A DNA stretch of 5,379 bases from NCBI GenBank assembly GCA_900313355.1, contig OMQZ01000146.1, positions 1-5,379 on the forward strand. The letters are read 5' to 3'. The DNA comes from an uncultured Rhodospirillaceae bacterium. GTDB lineage: Bacteria > Pseudomonadota > Alphaproteobacteria > RF32 > CAG-239. This document shows, in pieces, positions 1 through 5,379 of this stretch. The notes beneath the pieces are model-generated. The model saw nothing but the letters and a program-made list of their open reading frames with translations. It was not told the DNA's origin and made no database searches. The number at the start of each line of letters is the position of its first letter. Positions within the stretch are counted from its first letter, which is position 1. Position numbers and translations under genes: made by a program.

Positions 1-363
1 CAGGTGTATGCCGCACTACTGGCCTCTAAAAAGGCTATTAACTCTATTTCCAGTCGCGCTATCAGCGAATATGGTATGTCAGAGTTTCAGAAAGGACGCC
101 GGGAGTGTGTCAGTGGCATTGACATTGCTCTTGAAGGGCTTCGCCGTTGGTTTAAGAATCATTTTCCGAAAACGAGGATGGATGCGTTCCACTCTGATCA
201 GTTCACTTTCGAAGGTTTCTTTGAGATCCTCAAGAAATATCCTGAGCTCGCAAAGGAAAATGAGTCGGCGCTTCGTGCGCTTTTGAACAACATGAAGGGA
301 GGAAGCTTCGTTTCGATGAGGATCGAGCGCATCCCTGACATCAGCGAATTTATCAAAGACTGA
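1..363 (+). CDS. 3' end of an unrecognised protein gene (5' truncated by window)
   Basis: The frame is open from the first base and ends at a TGA at 361-363, so at least 120 C-terminal residues are visible; the true start probably lies outside the window, because the earliest possible start (GTG at 4) has no room for a ribosome binding site. I do not recognise the family. The visible part is soluble, with no membrane segment or signal peptide. It is mixed basic/acidic and probably mostly helical, with a Trp/Phe-rich stretch (RRWFKNHFPKTRMDAF, about residues 49-64) followed by Glu/Lys-rich helices and the end ERIPDISEFIKD. Base composition is near half G+C, unlike the AT-rich genes after 1157. 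The gene ends 17 bases before a strong hairpin terminator shared with the convergent gene at 428-952. That the frame is coding is fairly likely; its function is unknown. Confidence 0.6.
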   Translation, partial: QVYAALLASKKAINSISSRAISEYGMSEFQKGRRECVSGIDIALEGLRRWFKNHFPKTRMDAFHSDQFTFEGFFEILKKYPELAKENESALRALLNNMKGGSFVSMRIERIPDISEFIKD

Positions 364-379
364 CCGCGTTTCTCGAACG

Positions 380-410
380 CAAAACCCCGTGCGTGATGCA
401 CGGGGTTTTG
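380..410. terminator. Bidirectional intrinsic terminator between convergent genes
   Basis: A perfect 13-bp stem is formed by CAAAACCCCGTGC (380-392) and GCACGGGGTTTTG (398-410), with a 5-base loop (GTGAT). The stem has a GC core flanked by an A run on the left and a T run on the right, so a transcript from either side ends in a GC hairpin followed by U residues; on the plus strand more T follows (411-414). It lies 17 bases after the stop of the plus-strand gene and 18 bases after the stop of the minus-strand gene, as expected of one terminator serving both. A second small hairpin, GCGTT (366-370) with AACGC (376-380), directly precedes it on the plus strand. Confidence 0.9.
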
Positions 411-427
411 TTTTGATTGTCTGGATC

Positions 428-952
428 TTACAGGTCGCGATAGACCTTTTTGATCAGAACCTTGAGGGCCCAGTTCGGTGAGCCGATCTTTCCCCGGGTT
501 CTGCAGAGTTCCCAATAGATGGACTCGAGGATGGTGATGGCGCGGCCGTGTGCGTCTTCGACCTTGTCTTTGATTTCGGTGTACTTGTCGAAATTGGCAA
601 GCACGAAACGAGCGACGTCATCATCATACATGGCGAACCCGGCGAGGGCATACTTGTTGGTCATCTCAAGAAGCCGAGATTTGTTCGGCATGTCGATGTA
701 GAAGCGGAAAATGGCTTCTACAAAAGGCTCGAATGTCTGCCAGTTGTAGAAGTTGGGGTACTTGTCGTAGACCCCTCTGTGGTCGCGGATGAACAAGCCG
801 AAAGCTTCAATCGATTCTTTGTTCTCTTCACAGAACGCAAGGAAGTTGTTGGCAGACTTGAGTTGTTGGACAGTATCTACACCTTCTTCCTGCATATCCT
901 TGACGAGAATTCCGTAGGCATCGCGAAGGAATTCGGTGATGGGCTTTGCCAT
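428..952 (-). CDS. Unrecognised soluble protein, about 174 residues
   Basis: This minus-strand frame runs from an ATG at 952 (protein start MAKPITEFLRDAYG) to a stop at 428-430. It is coding by its codon pattern: from this start, eight of nine Asn codons are AAC, and Tyr, Phe and Ile codons favour C at the third base. The frame stays open upstream to ATG codons at 991 and 1012, giving up to 194 residues. The extra 20 residues are encoded by AT-richer DNA with AGG/AGA codons, and none of the three starts has a good Shine-Dalgarno, so 952 is preferred but not certain. The protein has no signal peptide or membrane segment. It is rich in aromatic and acidic residues (for example KYPNFYNWQTFEPF and MYDDDVARFVLANFDKY) and looks mostly helical. 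I recognise no domain. A consensus promoter lies upstream (1058-1086) and a terminator downstream. Confidence 0.75.
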   Translation of the reverse strand: MAKPITEFLRDAYGILVKDMQEEGVDTVQQLKSANNFLAFCEENKESIEAFGLFIRDHRGVYDKYPNFYNWQTFEPFVEAIFRFYIDMPNKSRLLEMTNKYALAGFAMYDDDVARFVLANFDKYTEIKDKVEDAHGRAITILESIYWELCRTRGKIGSPNWALKVLIKKVYRDL

Positions 953-1057
953 CAAGAGGGGGTAGAGAGTATTGTTTCTCTTATCCCTCATTTCCAAATA
1001 ATTTTTACACATAATATATTAATGGTTAGGGTTTTACAATGATAAGTAATTGGTTTG

Positions 1058-1086
1058 TTTATATGTTATTTTGTTTAATTTGTCAA
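1058..1086 (-). promoter_or_regulatory. Sigma70-type promoter for the minus-strand gene
   Basis: Read on the minus strand, a perfect -35 box TTGACA (1086 down to 1081) is followed by 17 bases and a -10 box TATAAA (1063 down to 1058). Transcription would begin near 1051, leaving a leader of about 39 bases to the ATG at 1012 or about 99 bases to the ATG at 952. The -35 box overlaps that of the divergent hemW promoter. The region is AT-rich, so a chance -10 is easy, but the exact -35 at optimal spacing is a strong sign. Confidence 0.65.
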
Positions 1087-1108
1087 GATTTTTTCTTTCA
1101 TGTATAAA
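1080..1108 (+). promoter_or_regulatory. Sigma70-type promoter for hemW
   Basis: TTGTCA (1080-1085, five of six matches to TTGACA) is followed by exactly 17 bases and TATAAA (1103-1108, five of six matches to TATAAT). The predicted start of transcription is near 1115, about 40 bases before the hemW ATG. It shares bases 1081-1085 with the -35 box of the divergent promoter on the other strand, so the two polymerases should not be able to bind together. Confidence 0.6.
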
Positions 1109-1156
1109 CTTAAGATAAAACTTGTTTTTATGCCGTTAAATGCTTAGTGTGAATGC

Positions 1157-2245
1157 ATGGAGAAGGAAGTTTCGATATATTTTCATTGGCCGTATTGTAA
1201 AAGTAAATGTCCGTATTGTGATTTTTACAAAATTGTTGATCGCAACATCAATCAGGCTGAGGTTATAGATAAATATATCAAAGATTTGGATGATTATCAT
1301 AAAATGCTTCCAAATCGTGTGATACGTTCGGTATTTTTCGGTGGTGGAACACCATCGCTTATTGAGCCGCAATATATAGAGCGTCTTATTGATCATATCC
1401 ATAAACTTTGGTCTGTTCGGCAAAATATGGAAATTTCGTTGGAGGCAAATCCTAACACGAACAAAACGGAAATGTTTTCAAATCTTCATGCTGCCGGCAT
1501 AAACCGTCTTTCACTCGGTGTTCAGGCTTTAAATGAGAGAGACTTAAAATTTTTGGGGCGTACGCATACCCTGAAAGATGCCTTAGAGAGTATAGACGAT
1601 GTTTTATGTGTTTTTGACAATCATTCAATGGATTTGATTTATGCAAGGCCTGAACAGACAATGTCTTCTTGGATGAGCGAATTAGAACAAGCGGTGTCTT
1701 TCGGCTTTAAACATTTGTCTCTTTACCAATTAACGATTGAGGAAGGAACGGTTTTTGAAAGAAAAGGCGTTAAAGCTTTGGAAGTTGATCAGGCTGCCGA
1801 AATGTATCAGCAAACAGTCGATTTTTTAAGAAATAACGGCTATCCGAGATATGAGGTTTCCAATTTTGCCACTGAAAAATACGAATCGGTTCATAACAAA
1901 TGTTATTGGATGGGAGATGATTATATCGGGATAGGCAAGGGAGCTCACGGCAGGCTGAAGGCGGATGGGCAACATTATGCATTGGAATATCCGAACATTA
2001 ATGAAAAACTAAGCCCTTATGAACGAGCTCAAGAGTTGATTCTTATGGGCTTAAGGCTTGAAAAAGGGATACAAAAACAATATTTTGAGCAAATATGCGG
2101 TTTGAGTTTTAATCAAGTTGTACCTCAGCTGAAAATTGATGAATTGTCAGAATTAAAACTGATTAAAAATGAAAAAGACCGGATTTTTGCAACGGATAAA
2201 GGTTTTTTGGTTTTAAATAAAATCATTGAAGAACTTTGTGCTTAA
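1157..2245 (+). CDS. hemW: Radical SAM heme chaperone HemW
   Basis: HemW is a cytoplasmic radical SAM protein that binds heme and is thought to deliver it to respiratory enzymes; it is often misnamed oxygen-independent coproporphyrinogen III oxidase. The cluster motif is C14-K-S-K-C18-P-Y-C21-D-F23: the CX3CX2CXF form of HemW rather than the CX3CX2CXC of true HemN. Further motifs are the SAM-binding GGGTPS (62-67), SLEANPNT (94-101), GINRLSLGVQAL (114-125), DLIYARP, HLSLYQLTIEEGT, YEVSNFA and DYIGIGKGAHGR, followed by a HemW-type C-terminal domain. At 362 residues it is close to E. coli HemW (378). The start is fixed because an in-frame TAG lies at 1145-1147 and no other start codon intervenes. 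No Shine-Dalgarno precedes it. The ARP and GAHGR variants fit alphaproteobacteria. It is followed after 80 bases by the transglycosylase gene. Confidence 0.95.
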   Translation: MEKEVSIYFHWPYCKSKCPYCDFYKIVDRNINQAEVIDKYIKDLDDYHKMLPNRVIRSVFFGGGTPSLIEPQYIERLIDHIHKLWSVRQNMEISLEANPNTNKTEMFSNLHAAGINRLSLGVQALNERDLKFLGRTHTLKDALESIDDVLCVFDNHSMDLIYARPEQTMSSWMSELEQAVSFGFKHLSLYQLTIEEGTVFERKGVKALEVDQAAEMYQQTVDFLRNNGYPRYEVSNFATEKYESVHNKCYWMGDDYIGIGKGAHGRLKADGQHYALEYPNINEKLSPYERAQELILMGLRLEKGIQKQYFEQICGLSFNQVVPQLKIDELSELKLIKNEKDRIFATDKGFLVLNKIIEELCA

Positions 2246-2325
2246 AAATATCTTTATAACCGAAACAATTACTTGTTTATTAAAAAAAAACAGTTTACAT
2301 TATTTGCAGCTTTTAAGAGGTTCGC

Positions 2326-3606
2326 ATGTTTTTCAAAAATGTAAAATTTTGTTTGTTTTTGGGGATTTTTCTGCTGATAAATCCTTGCTTTGCGGCTTCT
2401 GATGTGAAAACACCGCCGAAGGAATGGCTTACGTTTATAGAAAATTTGAAACAAGAGATGATTTCTAAAGGAATTTCTGAAAAAACAATCAGGCAAGCTT
2501 ATGGTAAAGAAACGTATTATCATCCAAAACCTGAAGTTATTATGCAAGACAAAAAACAAGCGGAATTTGTTTTAACTTCAAGGGATTATCTTAATCGTTT
2601 GGTCAGCGAAAGCCGAGTAATACATGCCAGAGAACATTATAAAGATCTTCAAAAAAAATATAGCAAAATTGAAAAAGAATACGGAGTTCCAATTTCATTT
2701 TTGACGGCATTTTGGGCCGTGGAGACAAATTTCGGGCAAAATAAAGGTAAATATCATTTAATCGACGGTTTGACAAACCTGAGCTACAATAACAGACGTG
2801 CTAAGTTTTTTAAAAATGAGCTTTATCATGTTTTGAAGATTATGGATAAATTTGATCTTTCTAATGATAAGATGCTCGGTTCTTGGGCCGGAGCTATGGG
2901 GCATTTTCAATTTATGCCTTCAACATATAATGCTTATGCAATAGATTATGATAACGATGGCGTGATTGATATTTGGGACAGCTTTGATGATGCAATTGCT
3001 TCGGCTGCGAATTATTTGAGTGATTTAGGTTGGAAAATTGATGAGCCGTGGGGACAGGAAGTTCGGCTGCCATGGAATTTTGATTATACTCTGACAGGTT
3101 ATAAAACAAGACAAACTGTTGAAGAATGGTCAAATATGGGCGTTTTAGATAAAAACGGCAAAAAATTGAAGATTAATCCGGAGTTGAAAGCGTCAATTAT
3201 TATTCCGGATGGAAGGAAGGGGCGCTCTTATATTGTTTTGGGCAACTTCAGACGCATTATGATATGGAATAGGTCTGAAAATTATGCTTTGGCGGTCAGT
3301 TTGCTTGCTGATTATGTTTCAAATTCACAAAAGTATGCACAGATTTCCGCACACGGACAGTTCGCATTGACTAATGAAGATATTGAAAAAGTGCAAAAAT
3401 TTTCTAACAAAATTTTGCGTACCCATCTCAAGATTGACGGAAAACTCGGTCCGAAGACAAAAGAAGCGGTTAAAAAGCTTCAAGCTAAGGCAAAAATGCA
3501 TGAAGACGGGTATCCGGATTATCAGCTTTTGAAAAAAATTGATAATTATAATGCAAAACTCGGATTTAATGTTCCGGTTCAGCCCAAAAAGAAGAAGAGA
3601 AAATAG
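2326..3606 (+). CDS. Lytic murein transglycosylase, MltB family (GH103), with peptidoglycan-binding domain
   Basis: It cleaves the MurNAc-GlcNAc bond of peptidoglycan in the periplasm, leaving 1,6-anhydro-MurNAc ends. Residues 1-24 are a signal peptide (KNVK, a hydrophobic core, CFA-A cleavage region); C21 is not in a proper lipobox, so a soluble periplasmic form is likelier than a lipoprotein. The catalytic domain spans about 30-335: the predicted catalytic Glu is E133 in WAVETNFG, followed by LTNLSYNNRRAKFF, SWAGAMGHFQFMPSTY (186-201) and an EF-hand-like loop D207-x-D209-x-D211-G (207-221), matching the calcium loop of E. coli Slt35/MltB. Residues about 347-411 resemble a PG_binding_1 domain (KIDGKLGPKTKEAVKKLQ). 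The protein ends in a basic tail KKKKRK. The 426-residue length suits the alphaproteobacterial MltB_2 type. AAGAGG at 2315-2320, five bases before the ATG, supports the start. A weak own promoter (TTGTTT 2273, TACATT 2296, 17-base spacing) is possible. Confidence 0.93.
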   Translation: MFFKNVKFCLFLGIFLLINPCFAASDVKTPPKEWLTFIENLKQEMISKGISEKTIRQAYGKETYYHPKPEVIMQDKKQAEFVLTSRDYLNRLVSESRVIHAREHYKDLQKKYSKIEKEYGVPISFLTAFWAVETNFGQNKGKYHLIDGLTNLSYNNRRAKFFKNELYHVLKIMDKFDLSNDKMLGSWAGAMGHFQFMPSTYNAYAIDYDNDGVIDIWDSFDDAIASAANYLSDLGWKIDEPWGQEVRLPWNFDYTLTGYKTRQTVEEWSNMGVLDKNGKKLKINPELKASIIIPDGRKGRSYIVLGNFRRIMIWNRSENYALAVSLLADYVSNSQKYAQISAHGQFALTNEDIEKVQKFSNKILRTHLKIDGKLGPKTKEAVKKLQAKAKMHEDGYPDYQLLKKIDNYNAKLGFNVPVQPKKKKRK

Positions 3607-3641
3607 CTTTTTTAATATTTACGTTTTTAAGAGAGGGAACC

Positions 3642-4415
3642 ATGAAAAAGAACACAAAACAGATTTTGATTTTTGGAATTTTATTTGTTTTTTTTGCGCA
3701 AATTTCGGATGCTGCAGGGCCGAAAAAGTTTAATGAAAAAACTTATTATCATGAAGATGGATCATATGTTGTTTCGCGGATTACAACAGGGCGGGGGACA
3801 GGGCAAGGTCCTGATGGGTATATTATGCATATTTATGACAAGGATGGAAATCGGACTTCTTCAATATCTAACAATGATTTTAGTTACATTGCATACAACA
3901 GTGCCGGTGAAGTTATAGGTGAATATAATCACCATTCAGCTCGGATGGTGTATGTTTTGGATGAAGATAATAATATTGTCGGTTTAAAATCTTCATGGAC
4001 AGGGCCGATTGTTGAGACTTATCAATATACTGACCAAGGTAAGATGTTGGTCTATGATGCTGATGGTCAATTGAAGGGGGCTTATAATGATTTGGTAGAT
4101 TATCATACAGCGAGACAGGGAAATTGCGGTGGTTGGTATAGGCCTAGTTGTGCAGGACTTGGCGAATATGCAGGAGGAGAGTTGAGTTTGTTAAGTGAGG
4201 ATGGAAAATTTTATGATTATGATTCTCAAGGTAATCTTTTGGCAGTATATGAGTCAGATGGTTCAATGTCTAAATATGATAAAGGCGGAAATCTTATCAA
4301 ACAAACAGATTCCTCAGGGAAGCTCTTGTGGGCCAGAAAGATTTATACTATTCAAGAAGCTGAATCAGTTAGTAAAGATGGTTCTGTTAATTCGGTACGC
4401 ATAAGGTATAAGTAG
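3642..4415 (+). CDS. Secreted YD/RHS-like repeat protein of unknown function
   Basis: I do not recognise a named family. The protein of 257 residues begins with a clear signal peptide (KKNTK, hydrophobic core 8-19, cleavage near S22-D-A24), so it is exported, probably to the periplasm. The mature part is a chain of degenerate repeats of the form Y-D/N-x-x-G-x-L/V-x-x-x-Y: YYHEDGSYV (35), IYDKDGNRT (64), AYNSAGEVIGEY (84), VLDEDNNIVGLK (105), VYDADGQLKGAY (137), YDYDSQGNLLAVYESDGS (191), KYDKGGNLIKQTDSSGKLLW (211-230). These resemble YD repeats of RHS proteins, which form beta-sheet shells, but the protein is far too small to be an RHS toxin shell. An insert with C162 and C170 could carry a disulfide. 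GAGAGG at 3631-3636 gives a good ribosome binding site. It lies 35 bases after the transglycosylase stop, so cotranscription is likely. A role at the envelope is inferred from neighbours only. Confidence 0.85.
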   Translation: MKKNTKQILIFGILFVFFAQISDAAGPKKFNEKTYYHEDGSYVVSRITTGRGTGQGPDGYIMHIYDKDGNRTSSISNNDFSYIAYNSAGEVIGEYNHHSARMVYVLDEDNNIVGLKSSWTGPIVETYQYTDQGKMLVYDADGQLKGAYNDLVDYHTARQGNCGGWYRPSCAGLGEYAGGELSLLSEDGKFYDYDSQGNLLAVYESDGSMSKYDKGGNLIKQTDSSGKLLWARKIYTIQEAESVSKDGSVNSVRIRYK

Positions 4416-4482
4416 TTTAAATAAAGATTTTTATTGTATAACCTTCTAATCATGCTTGATGAAAGCTAAAAAAAACGCTAGC

Positions 4483-4516
4483 TTATCTTATCTGTTATGA
4501 ACGAAAGATAAGATAA
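4483..4516 (+). repeat. Perfect 11-bp inverted repeat directly upstream of rlpA
   Basis: TTATCTTATCT (4483-4493) is the exact reverse complement of AGATAAGATAA (4506-4516), with a 12-base spacer. Each arm is itself a tandem of a 5-base unit (TTATC twice; GATAA twice). The right arm ends two bases before the rlpA ATG and covers the place of its ribosome binding site, where only a weak AAGATAAG is seen. It could be an operator for a dimeric regulator or an RNA hairpin that limits translation. It has no T run after it, so it is not an intrinsic terminator. Confidence 0.7.
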
Positions 4517-4518
4517 AT

Positions 4519-5349
4519 ATGCTCAAATACTTCAAAATCTTTTTATTGTTTTGTTTTGTTGCGGGATGTTCAACTCATGGAACGCCTGAACTTGCCGGTT
4601 TGTCACCTAAGGCTCAGGCTGTTGTGATTAAACAATACGGCGGTGTATACAAGGTTGGAAATCCTTATCAAATTATGGGGCGGTGGTATTATCCGAAAGA
4701 AGACTATAATTATTCGGAAGTCGGTATTGCCAGTTGGTATGGGGATGACTTTCATGCCAAAAAAACCGCAAACGGTGAAAGTTATGATATGAATACCTTA
4801 ACAGCGGCGCACAGGACTTTGCCTTTGCCGTCTATTGTTAAAGTGACGAATTTGGAAAACGGGAGATCTTTGGTGTTAAGAGTTAACGACAGAGGACCGT
4901 ATGCCAAAGAGCGTATTATAGATATTTCAAAACGAGGGGCTCAACTTTTAGGCTATCAGACCAAAGGAACGGCGAAAGTTAAGGTTGAAATTATGGCTCA
5001 GGAGAGCAAAGCGTTGAAAAATGCACTTCTGGGTCAAAATGTTGAGATGCCGATTCTTTCAGGGGCTTCGGTTTCAGAAGCAGACTCCTCTCAAATCATC
5101 GTTTCGGGCGCGACAACAGCTTCGGGCGGAAAGTTTATACAAGCCGGCTCATTTCGAGAAAAAGATTTAGCCTTACAGTTTGAAAATAAACTTAAGAAGT
5201 TCGGTTCCACAGATATTGAAGAGGCATATGTCAATGGTGTGCTTTATTATCGAGTTCGGTTAGGACCTCTTAGCGAAGATTCGGCTCATAATAAATTATT
5301 AAGTTTACAATCTGCTGGTTTCAGAGATGCAAGAATTGTTCAAAAATAA
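4519..5349 (+). CDS. rlpA: Septal ring lytic transglycosylase lipoprotein RlpA (DPBB and SPOR domains)
   Basis: RlpA is an envelope lipoprotein; in Pseudomonas it is a lytic transglycosylase that cuts glycan strands lacking stem peptides and helps daughter-cell separation. Residues 1-17 are a lipoprotein signal with lipobox V14-A-G-C17, so C17 would be lipidated. The double-psi beta-barrel domain spans about 67-158, with GIASWYG (69-75), TANGE (83-87), AAHRTLPL (96-103) and RVNDRGPY (121-128). E87, H98 and D124 keep the spacing of the residues I recall as E120, H131 and D157 in P. aeruginosa RlpA, so the enzyme is probably active. A linker about 160-202 leads to a SPOR domain (203-276, KFIQAGSFREKDLALQF and VLYYRVRLGPL), which binds denuded septal glycan. 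The length of 276 is normal. The start is set by the lipoprotein signal; the ribosome binding site is weak and lies in an inverted repeat. The following gene begins 11 bases after the stop. Confidence 0.95.
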   Translation: MLKYFKIFLLFCFVAGCSTHGTPELAGLSPKAQAVVIKQYGGVYKVGNPYQIMGRWYYPKEDYNYSEVGIASWYGDDFHAKKTANGESYDMNTLTAAHRTLPLPSIVKVTNLENGRSLVLRVNDRGPYAKERIIDISKRGAQLLGYQTKGTAKVKVEIMAQESKALKNALLGQNVEMPILSGASVSEADSSQIIVSGATTASGGKFIQAGSFREKDLALQFENKLKKFGSTDIEEAYVNGVLYYRVRLGPLSEDSAHNKLLSLQSAGFRDARIVQK

Positions 5350-5360
5350 GGAGAAAAAAA

Positions 5361-5379
5361 TTGAAAAAAATAGTTTTAC
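5361..5379 (+). CDS. Start of the next gene (3' truncated), possible D-alanyl-D-alanine carboxypeptidase
   Basis: AAGGAG (5348-5353) overlaps the rlpA stop codon and is followed by seven A and a TTG at 5361, the ideal Shine-Dalgarno distance. The visible codons read (M)KKIVL, which looks like the beginning of a signal peptide. No ATG or GTG is available in this stretch, so a TTG start is likely. In many alphaproteobacteria rlpA is directly followed by a dacA-type D-alanyl-D-alanine carboxypeptidase gene, which is a secreted protein; this identity is inferred from gene order only, as just six codons are visible. The tight 11-base gap argues for cotranscription with rlpA. Confidence 0.5.

Noticed and set aside
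198..515. Minus-strand open frame of 105 codons
   Set aside because: It runs through the terminator hairpin and overlaps the ends of both convergent genes; its product is low-quality, Ser/Arg-rich sequence typical of a shadow frame.
548..1042. Plus-strand open frame of 164 codons
   Set aside because: It lies antisense to the minus-strand gene at 428-952, which has the better codon pattern, a consensus promoter and a terminator. The plus-strand frame has no ribosome binding site and no recognisable protein features.
1157..2245. Oxygen-independent coproporphyrinogen III oxidase (HemN)
   Set aside because: The cluster motif lacks the fourth Cys of HemN (F23 instead), and the length and other motifs fit HemW.
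2263..2278. AAACAA/TTGTTT inverted repeat after hemW as a terminator
   Set aside because: The 6-bp stem is almost all A-T and is followed by an A run, not a T run, on the plus strand, so it does not fit an intrinsic terminator; hemW may read through into the next gene.
3642..4415. RHS toxin or polymorphic toxin fragment
   Set aside because: The YD-like repeats are degenerate and few, the protein is complete with a simple signal peptide, and no toxin tip, RHS core motif or adjacent immunity gene is seen.
4420..4435. AATAAA/TTTATT hairpin after the repeat-protein gene as a terminator
   Set aside because: The stem is 6 bp of A-T only and would be very unstable; no useful T run follows.

Overview
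The AT-rich part of this window (about 1000 to the end) reads as chromosomal DNA of a low-GC alphaproteobacterium. The HemW sequence has the alphaproteobacterial variants DLIYARP and GAHGR, and RlpA has the YKVGNPYQIMGRWY lead-in to its barrel domain that is common in that class. Genes run close together with short gaps. An AT-rich, possibly host-associated or gut-type alphaproteobacterium is an inference from composition and remembered family sequences, not a database match.

Layout: 1-363 (+) is the 3' end of an unrecognised gene. It converges on an unrecognised minus-strand gene (428-952, possibly starting as far out as 1012), with a strong, apparently bidirectional hairpin terminator at 380-410 between them. 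These two genes are visibly richer in G+C (about half) than the rest (about 35-40%), and the second shows different codon use. A short intergenic region (about 1013-1156) holds two back-to-back sigma70-type promoters with overlapping -35 boxes, one for the minus-strand gene and one for hemW.

From 1157 on, everything is on the plus strand: hemW (radical SAM heme chaperone), an MltB-type lytic transglycosylase with a C-terminal peptidoglycan-binding domain, a secreted YD/RHS-like repeat protein of unknown function, rlpA (septal lytic transglycosylase lipoprotein with DPBB and SPOR domains), and the first codons of another gene. That last gene has a good Shine-Dalgarno and a TTG start; by the usual alphaproteobacterial order it could be a D-alanyl-D-alanine carboxypeptidase. 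The transglycosylase, RlpA and possible carboxypeptidase form a cell-wall remodelling cluster. The repeat-protein gene sits inside this cluster, and a perfect 11-bp inverted repeat lies just before rlpA.

No RNA gene, CRISPR array, insertion sequence or clear new defence or mobile system was seen. The most open questions are the two unrecognised GC-richer genes, the composition step near 950-1010, the repeat protein, and the hairpin in front of rlpA.
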